64,000 nucleotides of DNA from an uncultured Bacteroidales bacterium (GTDB lineage Bacteria > Bacteroidota > Bacteroidia > Bacteroidales > Paludibacteraceae): positions 1 to 64,000 of the forward strand of contig ONWR01000006.1 of assembly GCA_900321605.1 (NCBI GenBank), read 5' to 3'. A program made the position numbers and the translations under genes. Below the pieces are notes generated by a model. The model had not been told where the DNA came from. It worked only from the letters and a program-made list of their open reading frames with translations, and did not search any database. Below are positions 8,548 to 16,246 of the stretch, piece by piece; position 1 is the first letter of the stretch; every line of letters starts with the position of its first letter.

Positions 8548-9035
8548 GTGCTAAATTTGAAATACATTTCCATGCTCCTGTAGGGCAAAACATAAACAAC
8601 GTCGAGCACATGGATGTGCATGTTGATAAAGACGGAAATATACAAGTACTTAACGCTGAGAACATAGTCACACCCTCTTCCGCACAGAAGCCAATAGAGC
8701 AGAAACCTCTAACTGGCATCGACGCAGGCATATACGCCGTCCATCAAGCTCATCTCTGCAATGCTGCTGATTGGGCAGTAGTGTCAAGGATCTTGGAAGA
8801 GAGAGGCACTTGGCAACGGAATGCCTTTACCGCACATGCCGAGTATATCAATGATATCTGCGGAGAGAACGTTACATCATCCACATCCTTATCCCGTTCG
8901 CCGATCTATACCAAAGTTGCCGGTGAATATCCTAACTGGACCATCCGCCCCTCCGAACAAACCCGCGAAACCGCCTCCAAACTCCAAACTTATCTTGAGA
9001 TAGGTAAAATTTTCACCGAAGCATTAGAAAGGTAA
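8544..9035 (+). CDS. Unknown protein with N-terminal HFHAPVGQNINNVE motif (163 aa)
   Basis: No family recognised. Here the shared motif is at the N-terminus (FEIHFHAPVGQNINNVEHM, residues 4-22), followed by VHVDKDGNIQV, a linker, and an alpha-helical domain (GIDAGIYAVHQAHLC...ADWAVVSRILEERGTW). The start overlaps the previous stop (ATGA). The reversed position of the motif, first here and last in the two upstream proteins, argues that it is an interaction element rather than part of a homologous domain. It is the last gene of the operon and a strong terminator follows at 9108. Confidence 0.75.
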   Translation: MSAKFEIHFHAPVGQNINNVEHMDVHVDKDGNIQVLNAENIVTPSSAQKPIEQKPLTGIDAGIYAVHQAHLCNAADWAVVSRILEERGTWQRNAFTAHAEYINDICGENVTSSTSLSRSPIYTKVAGEYPNWTIRPSEQTRETASKLQTYLEIGKIFTEALER

Positions 9036-9105
9036 CACCATGCCCTATCCACATAATAACATAGATTGCCCGCGCTTAAGCTAAGACTTGTGTGACATGT
9101 GCAAA

Positions 9106-9150
9106 TAAAAAGCAAAAAATCGCTCAGAGGGAGCGATTTTTGCTTTTTAG
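9106..9150. terminator. Bidirectional terminator between convergent operons
   Basis: The inverted repeat AAAAGCAAAAAATCGCTC / GAGCGATTTTTGCTTTT has a short loop and T-runs on both strands. It serves the helicase operon (rightward) and the MFS gene (leftward). Confidence 0.85.
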
Positions 9151-9208
9151 ATATCACGCGTATGAGCGCGGGTGTTCATTAGTTATTGTTAGCTACGGAT
9201 AGCTCCGA

Positions 9209-10579
9209 TTACTTTCTATTCGGGAGTTCGAGGCCGTAGTTCTTGCGTTTGTCTTCGATCTTGAGTGCGAGGCTCAAGAGGAACGCGAGGACGCCGAAGG
9301 ACGCAAAGACAATCATCGGTACAAGGTAGCCGTTGGTAGCCACACGCAGTTTACCGATGAGCAGCGGCACAAGGCACAGACCGATGTTTTGCACCCAGAA
9401 AATGAGGCAGTAAGCCGAGCCCAGCACTTTCTCGTCGATGATCTTCGGCACAGAAGGCCACATGGATGCCGGCACGAGCGAGAAGCTGACACCAAGCACG
9501 AGGATCGTGATCAGGGCAAGGGTTTTGCTCGGGTACGCAGGCAGCACGAAAGCGAAGACGCTATGGCACGCAATCATGATAATTGCGCCAAGGAGCATCA
9601 TAGACGCACCTTTACCTTTGTAATCGATGAACGCACCGAGGAAAGGCGTCAGAACCATAGCGAGTATCGGGAACCATTTGAAGAGTCCTGCTGCCTCGGC
9701 ATTGGAGATAGAAAGGGTCTCTTCGAGGAAGTTCGTAGCGAAACGCTGGAAGGGGAAGATAGCGGAGTAGTAGAGCACGCAAAGGAGCGCTACGATCCAG
9801 AACATCTTCGACTTGAAGATCTGTCCGAGGTCGGAGATATGAAACTCCTCCTCCGGATCTTTCTCGGCAGTCGTTTCTCCGATAGCCACGAGTTGGTTGT
9901 CAAAGCGTACATCCATGATGGTGAACACAAAGAAATTGAGCAAACCGACCACAAGGAGGAGGGAAGCGAAGAGCAGCGGAGCGGTCACGGAGTTCGTGCC
10001 GTTGACTGCAAAACGCTCGCTGAAAAGCGGTGCAAGCCACATCGCAGCGAAGACACCGAGACGAGCTATCGCCATCTCCAGACCCATTGCGAGCGCCATC
10101 TCTTTGCCTTTGAACCACTTAGCAAGGATCTTGCTGACGGTAGTACCCGCCATCTCGCATCCGCAGCCGAAGATCATAAATCCGAACATCGCCAGTTTGG
10201 CGCTACCGGGCATGGAAGGCCACCAAGAGTTCAGCCACTCCACCGTGTTGGCTTCGGGCCACGAGATGCCCCAGTATTTGATAGCTGCTCCAATAACCAT
10301 GAGGCTGGCAGAGAGCAGACCGGTGAAACGGACTCCCATCTTATCGAGGATGATACCTGCGAGGATGAGGAAACCGAAGACGTTGAGCAGGTACTCGCCA
10401 GCTGCGTAAGTACCGAAATCACCGCGATCCCAGTTGAGGTTTTGCTCCAAGAGCGAAGCGAGGGGCGAGAGGATGTCCACGAACATATATGCGAAGAACA
10501 TCATCGAAGCCACCAGCACTAATACCGCCCAGCGTGCTACCGCGTTATCGCGAAGAGTTGTTTGAATTGCTTTTACCAT
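9209..10579 (-). CDS. MFS transporter (456 aa)
   Basis: A twelve-helix major facilitator superfamily permease. Paired hydrophobic segments are visible in each half, separated by a charged central loop (AEKDPEEEFHISDLG, about residues 236-250). The first cytoplasmic loop has the MFS-type DKMGVRF. GLEMAIARLG and the YCLIFWVQNIG region recall the lysosomal MFSD1-like and oxalate/formate-like branches, but the substrate cannot be read. It starts six bases after the stop of a 42-codon gene whose tail is built of a GTTAGTCGTTGGTC repeat, and it ends the long leftward envelope-gene run. Confidence 0.85.
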   Translation of the reverse strand: MVKAIQTTLRDNAVARWAVLVLVASMMFFAYMFVDILSPLASLLEQNLNWDRGDFGTYAAGEYLLNVFGFLILAGIILDKMGVRFTGLLSASLMVIGAAIKYWGISWPEANTVEWLNSWWPSMPGSAKLAMFGFMIFGCGCEMAGTTVSKILAKWFKGKEMALAMGLEMAIARLGVFAAMWLAPLFSERFAVNGTNSVTAPLLFASLLLVVGLLNFFVFTIMDVRFDNQLVAIGETTAEKDPEEEFHISDLGQIFKSKMFWIVALLCVLYYSAIFPFQRFATNFLEETLSISNAEAAGLFKWFPILAMVLTPFLGAFIDYKGKGASMMLLGAIIMIACHSVFAFVLPAYPSKTLALITILVLGVSFSLVPASMWPSVPKIIDEKVLGSAYCLIFWVQNIGLCLVPLLIGKLRVATNGYLVPMIVFASFGVLAFLLSLALKIEDKRKNYGLELPNRK

Positions 10580-10585
10580 AAAAAT

Positions 10586-10714
10586 TTAGTCGTTAGTCGT
10601 TGGTCGTTGGTCGTTAGTCGTTTTCTTATACGACCATTTCTTTTTCTTTTTGAGCCACTCTGCCTTTTTCTTCTCGTATTCGGCATAGTGGGACTCCAGA
10701 TAGCCGTCAGCCAT
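10586..10714 (-). CDS. Small basic protein (42 aa)
   Basis: ATG at 10712-10714 opens a frame reading MADGYLESHYAEYEKKKAEW, then a run of lysines, ending at TAA 10586-10588. Short proteins of this M-x-D/N-x-YLExHY-x-x-YE-x-x-KAEW pattern are familiar in Bacteroidales genomes, where automatic annotation often calls them dehydrogenase without basis. The last 12 residues (KTTNDQRPTTND) are encoded by the local tandem repeat, so that extension is probably recent. It lies between ompH and the MFS gene in one leftward operon. Function unknown. Confidence 0.6.
   Translation of the reverse strand: MADGYLESHYAEYEKKKAEWLKKKKKWSYKKTTNDQRPTTND
10588..10623. repeat. Degenerate tandem repeat, unit about GTTGGTC
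   Basis: Five copies of a 7 bp unit (TCGTTAG / TCGTTGG) form the tail of the small gene and end just before the MFS start. Confidence 0.7.
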
Positions 10715-10717
10715 AAA

Positions 10718-10752
10718 TCAATGTACAAAGTGTCAATGTACAATGTACAATT
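10718..10752. repeat. Degenerate tandem repeat, unit about CAATGTA
   Basis: ATGTACAAAGTGTCAATGTA then CAATGTACAATTTT fills the gap between the small gene and ompH. Confidence 0.6.
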
Positions 10753-11244
10753 TTACTTAATACCCAATTCTTTCTTGACAGAGGGCGTAACATCGACAGC
10801 ATCGGTGCTAATGAACGCCATGGCAGCGGAGTCGAAGATATAGGTGTAGCCCTCACGCTCGCCGACTGCTTTGATCGCTTTGATCATGCGCTCGTGAATA
10901 GGAGCCAACAAGTCCTGTTGTTTCTTCTGGATGTCCTGCTCAGCGGTCTGATAGAAGAGTTGGATACGCTGCTGCATCTCTTGGAGTTCCTGCTGACGGA
11001 TCTGTTTGATAGCGTCCGCCATGGTGGCCTCCTGCGCTTGGTAGTCTTGGTACTTCTTCTGGATCTCCTCGTTCATGGAAGCCAACTGCGACTCATACTG
11101 TGCGTTGATGGTATCCATTTTGAGTTTTACTTGTGCCATCTCCGGCATCTGAGCGAAGAACTCCTGCTGGTTGATGTAACCGAATTTTTGTGCGCTGGCG
11201 AGCATCGGCAAAACCAGCATCATTGCAATAATAATCTTTTTCAT
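10753..11244 (-). CDS. OmpH/Skp-family periplasmic chaperone (163 aa)
   Basis: Signal peptide MKKIIIAMMLVLPMLASAQ, then KFGYINQQEFFAQMPEM, the start of the Skp fold (GYVN/ID...F...P). A long coiled coil follows (about residues 45-115, rich in Gln, Glu and Lys: QQELQEMQQRIQLFYQTAEQ). The C-terminal part, YTYIFDSAAMAFISTDAVDV, matches the family pattern of a strand with D...A. Skp-like proteins hold unfolded outer membrane proteins for BamA; this is the second of two such genes downstream of bamA, the usual Bacteroidota arrangement. Length fits the family. Confidence 0.9.
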   Translation of the reverse strand: MKKIIIAMMLVLPMLASAQKFGYINQQEFFAQMPEMAQVKLKMDTINAQYESQLASMNEEIQKKYQDYQAQEATMADAIKQIRQQELQEMQQRIQLFYQTAEQDIQKKQQDLLAPIHERMIKAIKAVGEREGYTYIFDSAAMAFISTDAVDVTPSVKKELGIK

Positions 11245-11291
11245 TGTTGTATAGTTTTTTTATCGTTATTTCGTGATTACGTTATTTTAAT

Positions 11292-11372
11292 GTTCCACGA
11301 GTCCGTGTTTAGTCCGTATTGCCTCCGTGTTAAGTCCGTTATGCTTCTGAGGCTTTTTTGTGGAACAATGGG
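11292..11372. repeat. Degenerate AGTCCGT tandem inside a TGTTCCAC/GTGGAACA inverted repeat
   Basis: Between the two ompH genes, TGTTCCAC (11291) and GTGGAACA (11361) bracket four GTCCGT-type copies (11301-11340). The outer arms could form a long-loop hairpin in the transcript. Confidence 0.45.
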
Positions 11373-11378
11373 TCTTTA

Positions 11379-11912
11379 TTATTTCGCGCCGAGTTTGCGG
11401 AGCACTTGGTCAGAGACGTCCAGCTTGGAGGACATATAGATGAGTGCGGGATCGGCGGAGCGGTCTTTGACGAGGACAATACGTCTCTCGTTAGCGACCT
11501 CTTGGATAGCGTTATACACCTCATCCTGAATGGGTTTGATGAGCGCTTCGCGTTTCTTATAGAGCTCGCCCTCTTGACCGAAGTATTTGCGTTTGAGTTC
11601 GAGCACTTCCTGCTCTTTTTTGACGATCTCCTGCTCGCGTTGCGTACGCATGTTTTCAGAAAGGAAGATCTGTTCCGTCTGATAGTTGGTCGCCATGACA
11701 CGTGCTTCCTGCTGCGCGGCGTCGATCTCTTTCTGCCAGCGTTTGGAGAGCATAGTGAGCTGCTCGTTCGCCTGCTCGTACTGCGGCAGGTTCTTGAGGA
11801 TGTACTGCATATCGATATATGCTATCGGCTGCTCTTTGGCTGCAAAAGTCGTGCCACAAAGCAGCAGGGCTGCCATTAATAATGAATAATGAATACTGAA
11901 TATCTTTTTCAT
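11379..11912 (-). CDS. OmpH/Skp-family periplasmic chaperone, upstream copy (177 aa)
   Basis: Signal peptide (MKKIFSIHYSLLMAALLLCG...FA), then PIAYIDMQYILKNLPQYEQA, the conserved Skp start, a coiled coil rich in Glu and Lys, and a C-terminal VLVKDRSADPALIYMSSKLDVSD region typical of the family. The two OmpH proteins are diverged paralogs and probably act on different clients. The first residues after MKK (IFSIHYSLL) are encoded by an ATTCATT-type degenerate repeat (11876-11900), one of several cases where the local repeat is read as protein. It lies between bamA (63 bp upstream) and the second ompH. Confidence 0.9.
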   Translation of the reverse strand: MKKIFSIHYSLLMAALLLCGTTFAAKEQPIAYIDMQYILKNLPQYEQANEQLTMLSKRWQKEIDAAQQEARVMATNYQTEQIFLSENMRTQREQEIVKKEQEVLELKRKYFGQEGELYKKREALIKPIQDEVYNAIQEVANERRIVLVKDRSADPALIYMSSKLDVSDQVLRKLGAK

Positions 11913-11975
11913 ATCTGGTCTTTTATCTTTTAGCAGCCTATGGCTGCGGTCTTTATTCTTTACGCGAAGCGGTCT

Positions 11976-14561
11976 TTACAGTTCTTGTCCGAGGACGAAG
12001 TGGAACTGACTACCGCTATACTGTTTGGAGCCGTTGATCTCGTCGAAACCCCAACCCCAGTCCACACCGAGGAGTCCGAACATCGGGAGGAAGATACGCA
12101 CACCGACGCCGGCTGAACGCTTGAGGTTGAAGGGGTTGTAGTCTCGTAAGTCAGCGAAACAGTTACCTGCTTCGATGTAACCGAGAGCCCAGATGGTAGC
12201 GTTCTGCTCAAGCGTAATGGGGTAACGGAGCTCTACCGTAAATTTGTTATAGACATAACCGAGGTTACGTCCGCTGGTGAGGTCGTACGGGGTAAGCGAA
12301 CCGGCAGAGTAACCACGCATAGCGATATACTCGGTCGATAGACCGGACGAATAACCCGCCATACCATCACCACCCATATAATAGGTCTCGAACGGCGATT
12401 TGGCGTATTTATTGAAATAGCCGAGGTACCCGAACTCTGCACGGGTCATGAGTACCAGTTTGCTATCCGGCGTGAGGGGCGTGAAGATCTTGCCCATGAA
12501 TTTCCATTTGTGGTACTCGATGAGGTGGTAACGCTCGTTGTCAGGCAGGGTGGAGTAGTCTTTCTTGCTGAAGAGCGACCAAGGCGGCGTGATCTTCAGA
12601 CCCAGCACGAACTGCGAACCACGACGGGTGTAGATGGGGTTGTCGATAGACGAACGACTCAACTGGAGGTTCAAGGAGAGGTTATGCGCCGTTCCGTTAG
12701 TGATCAGCAAGTAAGGCCAGTCTTTCATCCAGAAGAGGGTGTACCCCAACTCGACGTAGAGGTTGAAGTAGTCGTCCGGCCATTTGAGACGCTTACCATA
12801 ACCGATAGCCAAACCGAACTGACGGATGAACTTATCCTTGTCGGCTTCGGCTTCCGCCAGCTGCTGGTAGTAGTTGGAGTTGCCGGAGTAGTAATAGTAG
12901 TTCGAGTATGTGTTATAGAGGTTTTGGTACGCTTTCTGGTAACGGCTGGACCAACCGGTCTGGTTGTAGAAGAAGAAGCTGGCACTCAACTGATTAGGAC
13001 GCTTACCACCGAGCCACGGCTCCAAGAAAGAGAGCGAGACGGAGGTGGAGTAGATACCGTTGGTACGCAGGTTGATAGCAAAAGTCTGACCTTCGCCCTG
13101 CGGTACTATATGCCGGTACGCCTTCTTGTTAAAGAGGTTTTGGATCGCGAAGTTGGTGAATTTGAGACCGATAGTACCGGTGATACCGGTAGCACCCCAA
13201 CCGAGCGAGAACTCGATCTGGTCGCTGGATTTGGTCTCCAAGTTATAGGTAATATCCACCGTTCCGTCTTCGGGATTCGGCTGGATGTCCGGCACGAGTT
13301 TCTCTTGGTCGAAGTGACCCATCTGCGCCAACTCACGGAGCGAACGCATGATATCCGACTGCGAGTAGAGCTGTCCGGGTTTGGTGTATAACTCACGGCG
13401 AACGACATGCTCATAGACGCGTGTGTTACCGACGATCTTGATATCGTTGATGGTAGCCGGTTTGCCCTCGTACATGCGCATCTCGAAGTCGATGGAGTCA
13501 TTCTCCACGTTCACCTCAACGGGCTCTACGTTGAAGAAGAGGTAACCGCGATCGGTATAGAGTTTGCTGACGGCGTCATCATCGGTCTGCAGACGTTCGT
13601 TGAGGGTCTTGAGGTTATAGACATCACCGGGTTTGATACCCAAGGTAGCGTCCAGATACTCATAGGGATAGATGGTGTTACCGACCCATTTGACGGAGCG
13701 GACGTAGTACTTGTCTCCTTCGCTGATGGTCATATAGACATCTACGCGGTTGGGGTTCTCGGGGTTTGGAACAACGCTGTCCGCAACGATATAGGCGTCA
13801 CGATAACCGTGTTCGTTGTATTTCTCGATAACCGCCTGTTTGTCTTTCTCGTACTCGGCGGTAACGAATTTCTTGGAGCGGAAGAGGTTGACGATATCGT
13901 TATCGTTCGTTTTCTTCATCGCCTTGTTGATCTGACGGTGGGTCAGTGCATGGTTGCCGGTGATATAGATCTTACCGACTTTCGTTTTGACTTTCTTGTC
14001 CACAGCGACAAGGACGCGCACGTAGCCCGGATGGTCGGCGTCGGCTTTCTGGATGACGTGTACCTCGGCGTTGTGGAAGCCTTTGTCGGCAAAGTATTTC
14101 TTGATAACTGTCTTGGCATGATCCTCTACGTTCGGGGTCATCTGACTGCCCTGACGGATACCGGCTTTGATTTCTATATCCTCCCTTTCGCTCTTTTTGA
14201 GTCCTTCATAACGCACCTCGCTGATACGGGGACGTTGTGCCAGCTCGATGACGAGCCAGATCTTATTGCCCTCGATCTTCTTGGCTTTGATCTTGACATT
14301 GGAGAACAGACCCTGTTTCCAGAAACGTTTGATGGCTTTGGTGATCTGTGCGCCGGGCACCTCTATCTTATCTCCCACAGCGAGACCGGAGAAGCCGATG
14401 AGCACAAAGTCTTCGTAACTATCCGCGCCCTCTACTTCGATTCCCGCTATCTCGTAAGTTTTGCTGGAGAGTCCGTACTCTATCTCCTGCGCATGTGTCG
14501 GGAGGGGACGCACGAGCAGGGCGCATAGAGCGAGGACTACTATGTATAAAATTCTCTTCAC
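11976..14561 (-). CDS. bamA: Outer membrane protein assembly factor BamA (861 aa)
   Basis: Inserts beta-barrel proteins in the outer membrane. After a signal peptide (to about residue 24) there are five POTRA domains (about residues 35-430), with family strands such as ISEVRYEGLKKS and VGKIYITGNHAL. A 16-strand barrel follows (about 450-861), with IEFSLGWGATGITG at its start, the conserved IAMRGYSAG (the xRGF/Y loop that seats in the barrel) near residue 750, and a C-terminal strand ending FHFVLGQEL. It starts three bases after the end of uppS and is followed by two OmpH genes, the usual envelope-assembly operon. Confidence 0.95.
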   Translation of the reverse strand: MKRILYIVVLALCALLVRPLPTHAQEIEYGLSSKTYEIAGIEVEGADSYEDFVLIGFSGLAVGDKIEVPGAQITKAIKRFWKQGLFSNVKIKAKKIEGNKIWLVIELAQRPRISEVRYEGLKKSEREDIEIKAGIRQGSQMTPNVEDHAKTVIKKYFADKGFHNAEVHVIQKADADHPGYVRVLVAVDKKVKTKVGKIYITGNHALTHRQINKAMKKTNDNDIVNLFRSKKFVTAEYEKDKQAVIEKYNEHGYRDAYIVADSVVPNPENPNRVDVYMTISEGDKYYVRSVKWVGNTIYPYEYLDATLGIKPGDVYNLKTLNERLQTDDDAVSKLYTDRGYLFFNVEPVEVNVENDSIDFEMRMYEGKPATINDIKIVGNTRVYEHVVRRELYTKPGQLYSQSDIMRSLRELAQMGHFDQEKLVPDIQPNPEDGTVDITYNLETKSSDQIEFSLGWGATGITGTIGLKFTNFAIQNLFNKKAYRHIVPQGEGQTFAINLRTNGIYSTSVSLSFLEPWLGGKRPNQLSASFFFYNQTGWSSRYQKAYQNLYNTYSNYYYYSGNSNYYQQLAEAEADKDKFIRQFGLAIGYGKRLKWPDDYFNLYVELGYTLFWMKDWPYLLITNGTAHNLSLNLQLSRSSIDNPIYTRRGSQFVLGLKITPPWSLFSKKDYSTLPDNERYHLIEYHKWKFMGKIFTPLTPDSKLVLMTRAEFGYLGYFNKYAKSPFETYYMGGDGMAGYSSGLSTEYIAMRGYSAGSLTPYDLTSGRNLGYVYNKFTVELRYPITLEQNATIWALGYIEAGNCFADLRDYNPFNLKRSAGVGVRIFLPMFGLLGVDWGWGFDEINGSKQYSGSQFHFVLGQEL

Positions 14562-14563
14562 GG

Positions 14564-15276
14564 TTATTTATTTACTTGTTCGGATGTTTTGCCGAAACGT
14601 CTCTCACGTTTCTGATAGTCAATGATGGCTTTATAAAACTCTTCTTCGGTGAATTCCGGCCAGAGGCAGTCGGTGAAATAGAGCTCGCTATATGCAAGTT
14701 GCCAAAGAAGGAAATTGCTGATACGGTATTCGCCGCTTGTACGGATGAGCAAGTCCGGATCAGGCATGTCACGGGTCGTCATGAGGGAAGAGACGAACTG
14801 CTCTTTCACATCCTCGGGACGAAGCGAACCGTTGTGCGCCAGACGTACGGCTTCCTGCATTGCACGGGTGATCTCCCACCGAGCGGAGTAGCTGAGCGCA
14901 ATGACCATGGTCAGACCGGTGTTACGGCTTGTTTGCTCAATGCAGCCAAGGAACTTCGCCTTGGTCTTCTCCGGCAGACGGTCGATGTCACCGATGGTTT
15001 GCAGACGTACATTGTTATTCATGAGCGTCGGCGTCTCCTTGGCGATGGTGTCCACGAGCAGGGTCATGAGTGCATCCACTTCCTCTTTGGGACGGTCAGG
15101 TACTCCACACCGAGCGCCGTAGCAGCGACTGTGATGTTATGTACCGTTTCGACACCTTGCTTGTGACCGAACATGCGTGCGAGCCCTTGTTTCTTCGCCC
15201 AACGACCATTACCGTCCATGATGATGGCAATGTGTCGCGGTAAGCGCTCTTTGTCTATTTGTGTTTTATAATCCAT
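14564..15276 (-). pseudogene. uppS: Isoprenyl (undecaprenyl) diphosphate synthase, frameshifted by internal deletion
   Basis: UppS makes the C55 carrier lipid for cell wall synthesis and is normally essential. The N-terminal half (15276-15064) has [20 protein letters not shown] and reaches GVEYLTV. The C-terminal half (from about 15085 down to 14564) resumes as [10 protein letters not shown] and contains PDPDLLIRTSGEYRISNFL and the usual WPEF tail. The region between, which in the family reads YAFSTENWN, is missing and the frames differ by one base. The junction reads ACCGTC followed by CCAAAG. If the family sequence is back-translated, ACCGTC would lie at both ends of the lost segment, so a deletion of about 31 bp between short repeats explains the break. 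It could be a real mutation or an assembly collapse. Confidence 0.85.
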
Positions 15277-15280
15277 TTTT

Positions 15281-15316
15281 ATCTTTCAACTTTCAACTTT
15301 CAACTTTCAATTTTCT
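15281..15316. repeat. Tandem repeat, unit TTTCAAC
   Basis: Four to five nearly perfect 7 bp units lie between the DUF6089 stop and the uppS start. Confidence 0.8.
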
Positions 15317-16020
15317 TACCAGTTGCAGATGCGGCATTCTTTCTTTGCTCTTGCGAATTCAAAAACTATGCCAGCGGTGAGCATACCGGTGAGGTCGCAG
15401 TTCATCCAGTTCCATCCGTTGAGCTGGTGTTTGTTGTCGAGAGCAGCTCTTCCCTCGATATTATCCGCCATGTAGATATTATGCTGCCAAGCGATGTTGA
15501 GTCCGACGAACTCATGGAATTTCCACTTGAAGCCGATGCCCAGCGGCACATAAGCGGTAGCGTTGATCTTCTGATCCTTGGCAAACCCATATGTGCCGAC
15601 ACCGAGACCGATGAAGATATACGGGGTGTAGCAACGGATGCGTTTGTCGTATTTGTTGGTACTACCGAAGCGGAAGAAATTGAACTCCGCCATGACGTCG
15701 GCATTGATCATGCGGTTTTCCCATTTGGTGTCGAGCTTCTCGCCGCGGATAGTATAGTCGTTGGCGGTGATCCGTTGTCCGGACACTTTCGCTTGAATCG
15801 CCCAGCGCTTGGTGAACTTATAGCGGAAATGGATGCCGTAAGCCTCACGCGGACGCAGGAAAATATGATTTGCGGCATCGCCGACATAGTATCCGCAACC
15901 CGCCTGAATACCGAGCTCGCACAGGAACGGTTGTTGCGTCCCTGCGCTCTGCGCATAGGCACTTATACTCGCACACGCGAGCATAAATAAAAGGCATATA
16001 TTTAGACACTTTTTGGGCAT
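15316..16020 (-). CDS. DUF6089-type outer membrane protein (234 aa)
   Basis: Signal peptide MPKKCLNICLLFMLACASISAYAQ, then a small beta-barrel with glycine/aromatic alternation (LGIQAGCGYYVGDAANHIFLRPREAYGIHFRYKF) and a last strand ending GMLTAGIVFEFA. The gene order DUF6089-uppS-bamA-ompH-ompH is common in Bacteroidales. The start at 16020 is chosen over the Met at 16041, because the latter lies inside the promoter (-7 box 16038-16049); this gives a leader of only about 13 nt. Function is unknown; the context suggests envelope biogenesis. Confidence 0.8.
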   Translation of the reverse strand: MPKKCLNICLLFMLACASISAYAQSAGTQQPFLCELGIQAGCGYYVGDAANHIFLRPREAYGIHFRYKFTKRWAIQAKVSGQRITANDYTIRGEKLDTKWENRMINADVMAEFNFFRFGSTNKYDKRIRCYTPYIFIGLGVGTYGFAKDQKINATAYVPLGIGFKWKFHEFVGLNIAWQHNIYMADNIEGRAALDNKHQLNGWNWMNCDLTGMLTAGIVFEFARAKKECRICNW

Positions 16021-16035
16021 GTTCACAAAATAAGC

Positions 16036-16071
16036 GTGCAAAGGTACACATTTTTTCTCACATATGCAAAT
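16036..16071 (-). promoter_or_regulatory. Bacteroidota promoter for DUF6089-uppS-bamA-ompH operon
   Basis: Read leftward: TTTGCATATG (16061-16070), an A-rich spacer, TGTACCTTTGCA (16038-16049). It is the only clear promoter for the leftward envelope operon. Confidence 0.8.
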
Positions 16072-16170
16072 TTTAGCGTCATTTTTTCAATAAATAGAAT
16101 AAAATTATCGTTTTTTGGTTAATTAGCCTTTCCCATGATTTTGAATTTAGAAAAAACATAAAAACATTTA

Positions 16171-16214
16171 AATCCAATAAAGCGCCTCGTACTCGAAGCG
16201 CTTTATTGGATTCT
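16171..16214. terminator. Terminator below the 16247 gene
   Basis: The 15 bp arms AATCCAATAAAGCGC / GCGCTTTATTGGATT around a 12 nt loop, followed leftward by a T-rich tract, end transcription of the 16247-17185 gene and insulate it from the DUF6089 operon. Confidence 0.85.
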
Positions 16215-16246
16215 TTGAAAAACTTAATTATAAGTTTTAGGATTTA

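Noticed and set aside
9389..10522. Long + strand frame (377 codons) opposite the MFS gene
   Set aside because: Composition is rich in Glu, Arg and His as in reverse-strand shadows; the opposite strand encodes a clear 12-helix transporter.
13407..14528. Long + strand frame (373 codons) opposite bamA
   Set aside because: Shadow of bamA; no start region, domain or codon pattern of its own.
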